From assembly GCA_011364925.1 (NCBI GenBank), contig RDOA01000004.1, positions 66,265 to 130,264 on the forward strand: a DNA stretch of 64,000 nucleotides, read 5' to 3'. The DNA is from Promethearchaeota archaeon. Lineage in GTDB: Archaea; Asgardarchaeota; Lokiarchaeia; Sigyniarchaeales; SOKP01. Under the pieces are notes generated by a model, which did no database searches, was not told the origin of the DNA, and was given only the letters and a program-made list of their open reading frames with translations. This document shows positions 53,439-62,295 of this stretch, piece by piece. The position numbers and the translations under genes were made by a program. Numbering within the stretch: position 1 is the first letter of the stretch; every line of letters begins with the position of its first letter.

Positions 53439-53476
53439 GGAAAAAGTTTTTTTTAACTTCTTATTTTATTTATGTA

Positions 53477-53755
53477 ATGGAAGATCGAGATACTCAAACT
53501 GATTTAGATAAGGCTTGGAACTATTACGAGAAAATCCGGGATTCTTTAGAAGGCTTATATGAAATTCTGAATATGAATTTAGACGAAGACAACATTTTTT
53601 ATAAATGTGCTGTTGATAACCTTGAGATTTTAAAAGAAACCATAATAGATCTATTACAAAAAGATTACAATCCTGCCGAAATTAAAATAAAATTACGGGA
53701 TTTAGAATTTGACATGAAGAAAACCCTTTTTTTTGAGAAGAAGGAGAAACAATAA
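53477..53755 (+). CDS. small acidic helical protein of unknown function (92 residues)
   Basis: This helical protein is not recognised. Segments such as LDKAWNYYEKIRDSLEGLYEI and IFYKCAVDNLEILKETI suggest three to four amphipathic helices, similar in size to HEPN-like or bundle proteins, but no HEPN active-site motif is visible. It follows the 112-residue gene by 39 bases on the same strand. Possible partner of that protein by position only. Confidence 0.55.
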   Translation: MEDRDTQTDLDKAWNYYEKIRDSLEGLYEILNMNLDEDNIFYKCAVDNLEILKETIIDLLQKDYNPAEIKIKLRDLEFDMKKTLFFEKKEKQ

Positions 53756-53930
53756 TAAACTTAATAAGCTAAACTGTATCTTTTAAGCCCAACCAGCTAG
53801 CCGATTCTTTACTTTAGTGATATATTACAATTATCACATTCAAATTTTAATAGAATTAGACGAATTTATATTGAAGTTTTTTTATACAGTTATATGAAAA
53901 ATTAAAATAAATAGGGAAGAAGAAGTGTTA

Positions 53931-54635
53931 ATGTTATCCTTATTTGGATGGATAGATGGAATCACGGCCACGGGAGTTGTTGTCTTTGGCTTTATTTTCG
54001 GAATTTTCTTCTTATATAAAGCACGTAAGTCAGGAGCTAAAATTCTCACTATTCTGGGAATAGTAAATATCTTAGCGGGACTAATGTATTTAGGGGTATT
54101 TGTAGACTTTCTGGTCGTTTTAGGGACGCAATATAACCTGGATAATACTTACGGATTAGTTGGGATTTTAAGTTATATTTGGTTTGCGCCTGTAGTAATA
54201 CTCGCCCTCTATATCGGTGCAGAACTAATAATACCAAAAAGAAAATGGTACTTTATGACTGTAATCATAATTATTTGCATTGTATTCGAAATTCTTTTCA
54301 TCATGGATCCTATGGGCACATTTAACTTTGTATATCCTCCGAGCCATGGGTATTTGTTAATTGATTATAATGTGAATATGTTTACTCCAGCAGGAATAAT
54401 AATGGCAATTATGCTACTTGCGATATTAGGAGTTCTTGGCTTTGGTTTTCTAATCAAAAGTTTTCAGTCTTCAGGTGTCTTAAGAAAGAAATTTTTGTTT
54501 TTATCTTTCGGTGCTATATGTTTCTGCATCTTCGGATTATTAGAAGGCTTAACGGAACCTGGGTATATGGTAATTTTCGTTAGGTTAGGTTATTTGGTTA
54601 GTTTTTGGCTAATGTATTATGGATTGAAAGACTAA
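53931..54635 (+). CDS. seven-helix membrane protein of unknown function
   Basis: The protein of about 234 residues has some seven hydrophobic segments spread over its full length, with the N-terminal ones starting near residue 8 (GVVVFGFIFGIFFLY) and the last near the C-terminus (MVIFVRLGYLVSFWLMYYGL). It resembles archaeal integral membrane proteins of unknown function. The start is ATG 53931 after AGGGAAG; GTG 53925 is two codons earlier. A T-rich stretch follows. It is separated from the small-gene pair by 170 bases. Confidence 0.6.
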   Translation: MLSLFGWIDGITATGVVVFGFIFGIFFLYKARKSGAKILTILGIVNILAGLMYLGVFVDFLVVLGTQYNLDNTYGLVGILSYIWFAPVVILALYIGAELIIPKRKWYFMTVIIIICIVFEILFIMDPMGTFNFVYPPSHGYLLIDYNVNMFTPAGIIMAIMLLAILGVLGFGFLIKSFQSSGVLRKKFLFLSFGAICFCIFGLLEGLTEPGYMVIFVRLGYLVSFWLMYYGLKD

Positions 54636-54646
54636 AACTATTTTAT

Positions 54647-54670
54647 AATTCTTTTTTTTCATTTTTCTAT
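54647..54670 (+). terminator. T-rich stretch after the seven-helix protein gene
   Basis: A run of eight T followed by ATTTTT lies just past the stop of the membrane protein gene. It suits archaeal termination, though the next gene begins only 20 bases later. Confidence 0.35.
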
Positions 54671-54689
54671 TCTAAAAGGCAAATTAAAA

Positions 54690-55775
54690 ATGGTTTTAAT
54701 GATTTTTTCAAATAAGCATTATTACTCAATAGCAAGTAGCTCGATTTTGTCTAAATTTAAATCTGAAATTGAAGTAATTGACGGCGTTTATCGCATTAAA
54801 ATTGATGTTCCTTTTCAAGTGAAATTCGTATGTAGTTACCTCTTTAAGAAAGAAGACCAATATATTCTTATCGACGCAGGTTTCAATAGTCCTTCATGGA
54901 AAAAGAAGTTCATACAAGAAATCAACACTATCGGATTAGGCATTGAAGATATAGATGTCTGTATAATAACTCATAACCACTTAGATCATATCGGACTCAT
55001 TAAAGAATTTAAGGAGAAAAATCCTAAAATGAACATCGTTATGCATGATATAACGAATAAAATTTTGAAGTGGGAAACGGATAAGTCAAATACAAAGGAG
55101 ATCGAAAATGAAGCTATCAGGATTTCTATTGAAATGAAGAATTATGGATTAAGCGAAGAGGAGAGACTGCGAATAATAGATTTTTTTACTTACTGGCCAA
55201 AATTTAGGGGTTATCAATCACCAGATGCGATAGTAAATGACAATGATATCCTTTTAAACGATCTAAAAATAATTTGGACTCCTGGACATAGTTTTGGTCA
55301 TATCTGTGTTTTTGATAGTAAGAATAAACATCTCTTCAGTGGGGATCACATATTAAGTCGAATTACACCTCATATAGGTAATTTTATTATACCAGACTTT
55401 CTCGCTGACGAATATGTGCATTACAACTTTAAGAACGTACTTGATCAATACCTTCAGTCTTTAGATAGAATTGATAAATTAAATCCTAGTATAATATTTC
55501 CAGCTCATCAAGAGATCATCTATAACCCACATGAGAGAATTAAAGCCATTAAAGAACACCATGCAGCTAGACTTAAGGATATCTCTGAACTAATTAAAAA
55601 CAATCCTTTAACTCCCAGAAAGATATCAAAAATTCACTTTGGTGAAGATTTAGACGACATTAACTCATATATGGCATTAAGTGAAGTTCTAGGACATTTA
55701 CTTTACCTTGAAGATCTTGGAAAGATAGAAAAGTTTGAGAAAAATGGAAAATATTATTACAGAAGTAAAACTTGA
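54690..55775 (+). CDS. metallo-beta-lactamase-fold hydrolase with C-terminal helical domain
   Basis: The 361-residue protein has the dinuclear-zinc motif THNHLDH (His95, His97, Asp99, His100), then GHSFGH, SGDHIL and PAHQ, which complete the metal site. The first 35 residues before the fold include VYRIKIDVPF. It resembles the glyoxalase II and related hydrolase group. The C-terminal 60 residues, with LKDISELIKNNPLTPRKIS and EVLGHLLYLEDLGKIEKF, look like a winged helix. Function could be hydrolysis of thioesters or a lactone; the substrate is unknown. Confidence 0.85.
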   Translation: MVLMIFSNKHYYSIASSSILSKFKSEIEVIDGVYRIKIDVPFQVKFVCSYLFKKEDQYILIDAGFNSPSWKKKFIQEINTIGLGIEDIDVCIITHNHLDHIGLIKEFKEKNPKMNIVMHDITNKILKWETDKSNTKEIENEAIRISIEMKNYGLSEEERLRIIDFFTYWPKFRGYQSPDAIVNDNDILLNDLKIIWTPGHSFGHICVFDSKNKHLFSGDHILSRITPHIGNFIIPDFLADEYVHYNFKNVLDQYLQSLDRIDKLNPSIIFPAHQEIIYNPHERIKAIKEHHAARLKDISELIKNNPLTPRKISKIHFGEDLDDINSYMALSEVLGHLLYLEDLGKIEKFEKNGKYYYRSKT

Positions 55776-55866
55776 CTGTTTTTGGTTTATAGAGTTAGAT
55801 TTTCCTGAAATTGAAAGAAAATAAAGAAAAATAAGAGAAGATTAGAGTACTTTAGTTATGTATGAA

Positions 55867-56328
55867 CTATATTGGGACTTTTCCGTTTTGAGTGGCAGTT
55901 TTAATCGGTTTTAATACAACGCAAACCCGTTCCACGCCTTTAACGTCACTTCTACCTCTAAAATTTTCTATAACCGCATCTAATTCAGTTATTTCTGGAA
56001 CATTTACTTTTACGAGAATGCCACATTCTCCAGCTAAGAAATAAACTTCTTCACATTGAGGTAGTATTTGTGCTTCTCGTAATAACTCCTTTAATTCGGA
56101 TTGACTCCTCGGGATTAATGTGATAAATGCTATAATACAGCGTTCGTCTTCTCGACACACTTTTATCGTAAATTTTTCAATTACATTTTCATCTTGAAGT
56201 TTAATTACCCTTTTTCTAACTGTGGATTCACTCAATCCAATTACATCACCTATTTCTCGGTAAGGTCTTCGCGAATCCTCAATTAACATTTCAAGAATTT
56301 GTTTATCTTTTTCATCAAGATTTTTCAT
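55867..56328 (-). CDS. Lrp/AsnC-family regulator downstream of metF copy 2
   Basis: The protein of about 153 residues has a helix-turn-helix within ILEMLIEDSRRPYREIGDV and IGLSESTVRKRVIKLQDENV, then a RAM domain with ECGILVKVNVPEI. It is the last gene of the hdrA-mvhD-metV-metF run on the minus strand, 65 bases after metF. GGATGTGAT lies just before ATG 56328, matching the archaeal ribosome site in all but one base, so the TTG extension to 56349 is rejected. It may sense an amino acid and regulate one-carbon genes, including the dyads before metV copy 1; this is an inference. Confidence 0.88.
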   Translation of the reverse strand: MKNLDEKDKQILEMLIEDSRRPYREIGDVIGLSESTVRKRVIKLQDENVIEKFTIKVCREDERCIIAFITLIPRSQSELKELLREAQILPQCEEVYFLAGECGILVKVNVPEITELDAVIENFRGRSDVKGVERVCVVLKPIKTATQNGKVPI

Positions 56329-56393
56329 ACTTCTATCACATCCTTCCAATTTATTCCAATGAAATAAAAAAATTGATTAAATCACAATTTTCA

Positions 56394-57332
56394 TTAAAAA
56401 TTTTTTAACAAGGGTTCAAAAAGTCTTTCGTAGTGGACTGCCATGCAATGAATACCAGCAGCTTTGGTAGTTTTCTTAATTTCCATAATAAATGGTTCGA
56501 AAAATTCAATGTTTATTTTGTCGATAACTTCATTGCGCTTTTTCTTATCCTCTTTATATTCCTTCTTTGCTTTTTTAAGTGCACTTAACAAATCTTTAGG
56601 GACTGATACTCCCGGGATATATTCGTCAAAATATGATGCAATTCCATAGTTTTTAAGTGGAAACAGTCCTAATAGCACAGGAACATTGAACTGCTCGAGT
56701 TCTTTAAGAAAATCTTTCGCATCATCAATATCAAACGCGGTTTGTGTTTGAATAAAGTCAGCCCCCAATCTTACTTTTCTCCCTACCTTCAGAATTTCGG
56801 GACCACGAGGGTTCGAATTTGGATTTGCTGCACACCCGACATTAATCTCAATTTTATCTCCCTCAATTTCATTTCCTTCTAAATCAGTTCCATCATCAAC
56901 CATTTTAGAAACAAGATCTATCAATTGTGTAGAATCTAAATCGTAAACTGGTCGTGCATTTTTGTTATCTCCTAAGGCAGAATGATCTCCCGTTAAGGCT
57001 AACAGATTTTTCAAACCTAAAATTGCGCCTCCCAAAATATCTCCGAATAATGCAATTCTATTCCTATCTCGAACTGTCATTTGCCATATTGCTTCTAATC
57101 CTACTTTCTCCTGCACTAAATAGCTAGGTACCATTGAACACGTATATGCGTCTCCTTGAGGTCCATCAGTTACGTTAGCAGCCGTGATCTTGCCCGTTTT
57201 TTTCATTTTTTCAGCAGAATGCAGAATGGAGGAAAGATCTGTCATTTTTCTAGGTTCTAATTCACCAGTAAATAAGAACTTGCCTTCTCTCATGGTTTTT
57301 ACTAAATTACTATATGCCGGTCTTTTTGTCAT
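56394..57332 (-). CDS. metF: methylenetetrahydrofolate reductase-like protein MetF (copy 2)
   Basis: The 312-residue protein is a clear MetF barrel: FLFTGELEPRKMTD, ANVTDGP, NLLALTGDHSALGDN and DFIQTQTAFDI. It shares the tail HCMAVHYERLFEPL with copy 1. It should reduce methylene-tetrahydrofolate to the methyl form. A strong site GGAGGAGGAG precedes its ATG within the end of metV. The placement beside metV and the HdrA/MvhD genes matches the electron-bifurcating MetVF complex of acetogens, which makes this the better candidate for a main metabolic enzyme than copy 1. Confidence 0.93.
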   Translation of the reverse strand: MTKRPAYSNLVKTMREGKFLFTGELEPRKMTDLSSILHSAEKMKKTGKITAANVTDGPQGDAYTCSMVPSYLVQEKVGLEAIWQMTVRDRNRIALFGDILGGAILGLKNLLALTGDHSALGDNKNARPVYDLDSTQLIDLVSKMVDDGTDLEGNEIEGDKIEINVGCAANPNSNPRGPEILKVGRKVRLGADFIQTQTAFDIDDAKDFLKELEQFNVPVLLGLFPLKNYGIASYFDEYIPGVSVPKDLLSALKKAKKEYKEDKKKRNEVIDKINIEFFEPFIMEIKKTTKAAGIHCMAVHYERLFEPLLKNF

Positions 57333-57335
57333 CGG

Positions 57336-58031
57336 TTATTTCTCCTCCTCCATTGTTTCTTCTTCATTTGTATAAGTTTTATTGATTTCAGCAAATCGAG
57401 GACTTGACCATTTTCTGTAGTTTCTTGGAGGTCGGTACTTATTAAAAAGATCCAACCTATTAAATTTTCTCAAGCGATCCCATATCTTTACCCAAGCGCA
57501 ATCATGTGTGTATCCACCAACTTCGCATTTACCACCAACAGTTCCTCCACACGGTCCATTACTTAAATTCTTCGCACAACCTGCCATAGGGCATACACCA
57601 CCAGTAACCCCTAATAGACATTCCCCACATGTCTCACAATATTCAGCAAAATAGTTTTCAGCGTTATTTTCAGCTCCTCCAAACAAGCTATTTTGAGCAG
57701 GGTAAGTCAAGATATTTTCAAAGACTTTATTCATCATAACCACCCCTAGTCCACATGATAGCGATACTATCGCATCATAATGTTCAATAAACGGTCGCAC
57801 GGTTGTCGCTGCGATTCTATCGTCACACTGTCTAAGAACTGTTATCGCTTTCCATTTTAATTCCTTTCCTTCACTTCTAGCTTTTAGTTCTAACATTTGT
57901 GCTAACACTTTTGCTTCATTTATCGAACGAGGAGGTTGACAACAACCATCGCATCCAACTATTAAAATTTTCGAGTAGGATTTTATCATATCGTATATTT
58001 CTTCAATATCTTTTTGTTGCGTTATTATCAT
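57336..58031 (-). CDS. metV: MetV-like partner of MetF, copy 2
   Basis: The 231-residue protein carries VGCDGCCQPP at the N-terminus and CETCGECLLG, CPMAGCAK and GPCGG at the C-terminus. This is the same layout as copy 1 but with a different N-terminal Cys arrangement. It should link MetF to the HdrA/MvhD proteins. metF follows with 3 bases between, and the HdrA/MvhD fusion gene ends 29 bases upstream. A GGAG site precedes its ATG. Bound Zn and iron-sulfur are inferred from the cysteines. Confidence 0.9.
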   Translation of the reverse strand: MIITQQKDIEEIYDMIKSYSKILIVGCDGCCQPPRSINEAKVLAQMLELKARSEGKELKWKAITVLRQCDDRIAATTVRPFIEHYDAIVSLSCGLGVVMMNKVFENILTYPAQNSLFGGAENNAENYFAEYCETCGECLLGVTGGVCPMAGCAKNLSNGPCGGTVGGKCEVGGYTHDCAWVKIWDRLRKFNRLDLFNKYRPPRNYRKWSSPRFAEINKTYTNEEETMEEEK

Positions 58032-58060
58032 TCTTTATAACTCCTTTTTCCTAAAATTAT

Positions 58061-61000
58061 TTATTTTGAGACTTTAATTGATTTATTTTTATATTCTGAT
58101 TCAATTGGTCCTAATTTTTTTACTTTATCAACAAATTCTATCATAGTTTCCGAAAAAAGTTTGCCTTCACTAGCGGAAACCCACTTTCGTAAAAATCTTT
58201 CCGGATTTATTCCTATTGATTCCAATTTTGATTCAATATCGCGGGTTCTTCTCAGTGTGTCTTGATTTCCTGCGATATAGTGACAATCTCCTATGTGACA
58301 TCCCCCAACGAAAACTCCATCAGCACCTTCCAAGAATGCTTGTAAAATCAACCTCTTTGGGAGTCCTCCGGAACACATAACTCTAATTGTTCTTACATTT
58401 GGTGGATATTGGTATCTACTCACTCCAGCTAAATCTGCACCAGCATAACTGCACCAATTACACAGAAAAGCTACAATTCTAGGGCGTCCATTACCGAATT
58501 CAACATGTGCTGCTTCGGCAATCATAGGTTCAATCTGTGAGGTTCCGAAATGACTCATAGTAATTGCCTCAGCGGGACATTCAGCTGCGCAATCTCCACA
58601 TCCTTTGCATAATAATGGATTCACTTCAGAAATCATTTTACCTTCTTCATATCTTACTCCGACTGCACCATAATTACATACTTCTGCACATCGATTACAC
58701 CCTATACATAATGCAGGATTGACTTTTGATATAATACCTTCTGTGACAAGTATATCCTTTGATAGAATGGTTGTAGCTCGCGAAGACGCTGATAATGCTT
58801 GGGCAATACTTTCACTAATTGTCGCGCTTCCACGCGCTGTGCCACACAAAAAAATACCATCAGTTGCAAAATCTGAGGGTCTGAGCTTTACATGTGCTTC
58901 TAAGAAAAATTTCTCGCTATTTACTGGGACTTTAAGCATTTTAGCCAATTCTTCGTTTTCTTCTCCATTTGAGACAATTCCGGCGCTTAAAGCAATAAAG
59001 TCAGTATCTATAGAAATCTTGCCTAATTTTGGGGTAACTACATTAACACTTAGGCGACTACCTTTTTTAACGATATCAGGAGGATTTTCTTGATCGAATC
59101 GAATGAAAACAATTCCCTTTTCTCGAGCTAAGTTGTAAAATTTTTCTTTAAATCCATAAGTTCTTATATCTCTATAAAATATTACAATATTCAAGTTTGG
59201 ATTTACTTCTTTTGCTTTTATTGCGTTTTTTATTGCTTCAGAACAACACATTCTGCTACAATAAGGATGTTCTTCGTTTCTAGAACCAACACACTGAATC
59301 ATTACAATTGTTTCTGCTCCGTTGATCTTTTCAGAATTTGTAAAAAGAAGATTCTCTAATTCAGATTGTAAAATCACTCTATCATCGTTCCCATAAAGAA
59401 ATTCGCCTTCTTTTGGTTGATATTCATGAGCACCAGTAGCAACGATTATGATACCGTGTTGAAATTCTTTAAATTCTTTATTTTTGCCCTGTGTTAACCT
59501 AGTTGTAAAATTACAAACATATCCGCCAATTGAATTAATTTTAGCATTAAGAAAAACATTGATTAATTTATGATCATCAACTTTTTTGATTAAATCAGTG
59601 ATTAATCCTTGAACATCATATTTTTCTATGGTTTGATATACATTCTTCGAAAAACCACCTAATTTATCCCCTTTTTCAACAAGATATACTTCAAATCCTT
59701 GGTTTGCTAAATTAAGTGCAGCTGTCATTCCAGCTACACCTCCGCCTATTACCAATCCTTTATGTATGACCGAAACGTGTTGTTCTTGTAAGGGTATTAA
59801 ATTACGAGCCTTTGCAATTGCCATCCTTACTAAATCCTTTGCTTTTTCTGTAGCTTCCTTTGGTTCATGCATGTGTACCCATGAACATTGATCTCGAATA
59901 TTAGCTAAATCAAATAAGTATTTATTTAATCCCGCTTCTCGAATAGTTGCTTGAAATAATGGTTCGTGCGTTCGAGGAGTACAAGAAGCTACGATCACTC
60001 GATTTAAATTATACTCCTTTATTTTTTCCTTAATGTTTGTTTGGGTGTCAGCTGAACAAGTATATAAATTTTTTTCAGCATACGCTACATCTGGTAATTT
60101 ATTAGCATAATCAACTACGTCAGCAACATCAACCACCCCAGCGATATTAATTCCACAGTGACAAACAAAAACGCCTATTCGAGGAGGTTCTCCAATAATA
60201 TCAATTTCTTTTGGAAGCTTTTTCTCTTCGATTAGTGTATTTCTAGCCTCAGACAATAATATATTAACAGCTCCAGCAGCAGCACTCGCTTCTACTACAG
60301 TTTCCGGTATATCTTTTGGTTCAGAAAACATACCACAAACATAGATTCCTTCCTTAGAAGTTTCTACTGGGGAAAAAGGTTTTGTTTTACAGAAGAACTC
60401 TTCATTCAGTTCAACACCTAAAGTTTTTGCTAATTCTTTCGTACTCCTGTTTGGCATCGCTCCTACGGCCAGAATTACTAAATTAAAAACTTCCTCAACA
60501 ATTTCCCCGTTTTCTGTTTCGTAATTAAGGATTAAATCATTTGACTCTGAAATCTCTTTCACTGATGAAATTCTACTTCGGATATATCTAACTCCATATT
60601 CATTTTGGGCACGATCAATATACTTATCGAAATCTTTACCACAAGCTCTGATATCCATAGAAAAAATGGTGGGTTGAACAAGTGGCATATGTTCCTTTGC
60701 AATTACCGCTTCCTTAGCGGTATACATGCAACATACAGAAGAACAATATTCCGCCCCATGTTTTTTATCTCTCGAACCAACACACTGTAAGAACGCAATT
60801 TTCTTAGGAATGATCCCATCTGAAGGTCTAAGTATTAGACCAGAATGAGGACCGCTTGCACTTAATATACGTTCAAATTGAATACTTGTAACTACGTTAG
60901 GAAATTTTCCAAATCCGTAATGATGTGTAGGCTCTGGATCATATTCATCAAATCCAGGTGCTAGGACTACCGCACCTACATTAAGAGAAGTTTTTTTATC

Positions 61001-61522
61001 TTTAAGTGTATAGTCTATAGCTTTGGCTTTACATACACCTTTACAAAAACCACAACCTATACAAACTTCTTGATTAATTGAAAAAACTAAAGGAACTGCT
61101 TGAGGGAATTTTACAGATATAGCTGCTCTTTTCGAAAGTCCCTCGTTAAAAAAGTCAATCGCCTCCACGGGACATTCTTGAGCGCACACTCCGCAACCTG
61201 TGCATGTTTCTTGATCTAGATATAAGGATTTTTGTTTTAAATCGACCTTAAAATTACCCGCTTTCCCTGAAATTTTTTCGAGAGTTGTATTAATTAAAAG
61301 GTTTATATTTTCATGGCGTCCTGCAGCTACTAATTTTGGAGCAAGAATACATATGGCACAGTCATTTGTTGGAAAAGTTTTGTCTAACTGAGACATTACC
61401 CCACCGATACTCATTGTTGATTCTACTAGATAAACTTTATACCCAGAATCACCTAAATCCATCGAAGCTTGTATACCTGCTATTCCGCCTCCTATAACTA
61501 AAACCGAGCCAACTTTTTCCAT
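58061..61522 (-). CDS. double HdrA fused to MvhD (1153 residues)
   Basis: Two HdrA-like parts are joined. Part one (1-440) has FAD motif GGGIAG at 11-16, CAICILAPKLVAAGRH, and ferredoxin Cys sets at about 107 and 154. Part two (about 450-1005) repeats FAD (GGGVAG 593-598), SSVCC/SRMCC-type motifs and two more ferredoxin sites. Residues 1023-1153 are an MvhD domain (FLCNWCSYAGAD, GCHIGDCHY). HdrA carries the bifurcating flavin in heterodisulfide reductases. This fusion should bring electrons to partner MetFV through MvhD-like clusters. It follows the separate mvhD gene by two bases, with GGGGGGAT before its ATG. Confidence 0.88.
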   Translation of the reverse strand: MEKVGSVLVIGGGIAGIQASMDLGDSGYKVYLVESTMSIGGVMSQLDKTFPTNDCAICILAPKLVAAGRHENINLLINTTLEKISGKAGNFKVDLKQKSLYLDQETCTGCGVCAQECPVEAIDFFNEGLSKRAAISVKFPQAVPLVFSINQEVCIGCGFCKGVCKAKAIDYTLKDKKTSLNVGAVVLAPGFDEYDPEPTHHYGFGKFPNVVTSIQFERILSASGPHSGLILRPSDGIIPKKIAFLQCVGSRDKKHGAEYCSSVCCMYTAKEAVIAKEHMPLVQPTIFSMDIRACGKDFDKYIDRAQNEYGVRYIRSRISSVKEISESNDLILNYETENGEIVEEVFNLVILAVGAMPNRSTKELAKTLGVELNEEFFCKTKPFSPVETSKEGIYVCGMFSEPKDIPETVVEASAAAGAVNILLSEARNTLIEEKKLPKEIDIIGEPPRIGVFVCHCGINIAGVVDVADVVDYANKLPDVAYAEKNLYTCSADTQTNIKEKIKEYNLNRVIVASCTPRTHEPLFQATIREAGLNKYLFDLANIRDQCSWVHMHEPKEATEKAKDLVRMAIAKARNLIPLQEQHVSVIHKGLVIGGGVAGMTAALNLANQGFEVYLVEKGDKLGGFSKNVYQTIEKYDVQGLITDLIKKVDDHKLINVFLNAKINSIGGYVCNFTTRLTQGKNKEFKEFQHGIIIVATGAHEYQPKEGEFLYGNDDRVILQSELENLLFTNSEKINGAETIVMIQCVGSRNEEHPYCSRMCCSEAIKNAIKAKEVNPNLNIVIFYRDIRTYGFKEKFYNLAREKGIVFIRFDQENPPDIVKKGSRLSVNVVTPKLGKISIDTDFIALSAGIVSNGEENEELAKMLKVPVNSEKFFLEAHVKLRPSDFATDGIFLCGTARGSATISESIAQALSASSRATTILSKDILVTEGIISKVNPALCIGCNRCAEVCNYGAVGVRYEEGKMISEVNPLLCKGCGDCAAECPAEAITMSHFGTSQIEPMIAEAAHVEFGNGRPRIVAFLCNWCSYAGADLAGVSRYQYPPNVRTIRVMCSGGLPKRLILQAFLEGADGVFVGGCHIGDCHYIAGNQDTLRRTRDIESKLESIGINPERFLRKWVSASEGKLFSETMIEFVDKVKKLGPIESEYKNKSIKVSK

Positions 61523-61524
61523 TT

Positions 61525-62295
61525 TTATCCCCCCATAATTGAAATAAAAGTTGGTATTTCTTCGTTAATTTCATCGACATCGACCAAACCTCTTGACCTT
61601 AATACAACTATATGCTCTAACACTTCGCTCGCTTTGACGCCAATTTCATTTGCTATAGTAGGCACAGATTTACCCTTGCTTTTAATTTTTACAATAATTT
61701 TTTGACGAATGAATTCGTTTTGGATAACCTCATCAATTAAATTTTCAAATTTTTCTGCTGAAATTTGCTCTCCGTACACATTTCCATCATTGACTAATTC
61801 TCTTTGTCTAGCAATCAGTCCTCTTAATCTCGAATCTTCTAAAACATTTTTAACAGCTTCCAAATTGTCTCTTATTTCTGAATTCTTTTCTTTATTGTTT
61901 ATTGGAGATGTGCCTAGCTTTTGTATTTGATTAGTAAATTCAGATACGATTTGAGCAAATCTATTTCCTTCCGATGCAGAGACCCAATCCAAACGCATTC
62001 GTTCAGAAAAATTAATTAATTGTAGTAGTTTGTTTAAAGCGTTCATTTTAATTTCAGCTTCATAATTACCAGTTAAGTAATGACAGTCACCTAAGTGACA
62101 ACCTAAAACTAGCACTCCATCAATCCCATGGATGAACGCATCAGCGATAAATGAAGGGTCAACCCTACCAGAACACATAACGCGAATAACTCTTATATTA
62201 GGGGGATACTGAATTCGACTAACACCCGCGAGGTCCGCACCAGCATAAGAGCACCAATTGCATAAAAATCCTAAAATTTTCGGTTCAAATGTCAT
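61525..62295 (-). CDS. mvhD: MvhD-like iron-sulfur subunit with C-terminal winged helix
   Basis: The first 135 residues are MvhD: FLCNWCSYAGADLAG, MCSGRVDP and GCHLGDCHY, with the cysteines for a [2Fe-2S] cluster. MvhD connects hydrogenase or other electron donors to HdrA. Residues 150-256 add a helical part ending in SVPTIANEIGVKASEVLEHI and VLRSRGLVDVDEI, which looks like a winged helix. That is unusual for MvhD and might bind DNA or a partner. The gene abuts hdrA and the fused HdrA/MvhD gene with no gaps, so it belongs to the same transcript. Confidence 0.85.
   Translation of the reverse strand: MTFEPKILGFLCNWCSYAGADLAGVSRIQYPPNIRVIRVMCSGRVDPSFIADAFIHGIDGVLVLGCHLGDCHYLTGNYEAEIKMNALNKLLQLINFSERMRLDWVSASEGNRFAQIVSEFTNQIQKLGTSPINNKEKNSEIRDNLEAVKNVLEDSRLRGLIARQRELVNDGNVYGEQISAEKFENLIDEVIQNEFIRQKIIVKIKSKGKSVPTIANEIGVKASEVLEHIVVLRSRGLVDVDEINEEIPTFISIMGG

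Noticed and set aside
56808..56820. GGGTTCGAATTTG resembling a tRNA T-loop
   Set aside because: It is inside metF copy 2 and there is no matching anticodon or acceptor stem around it.
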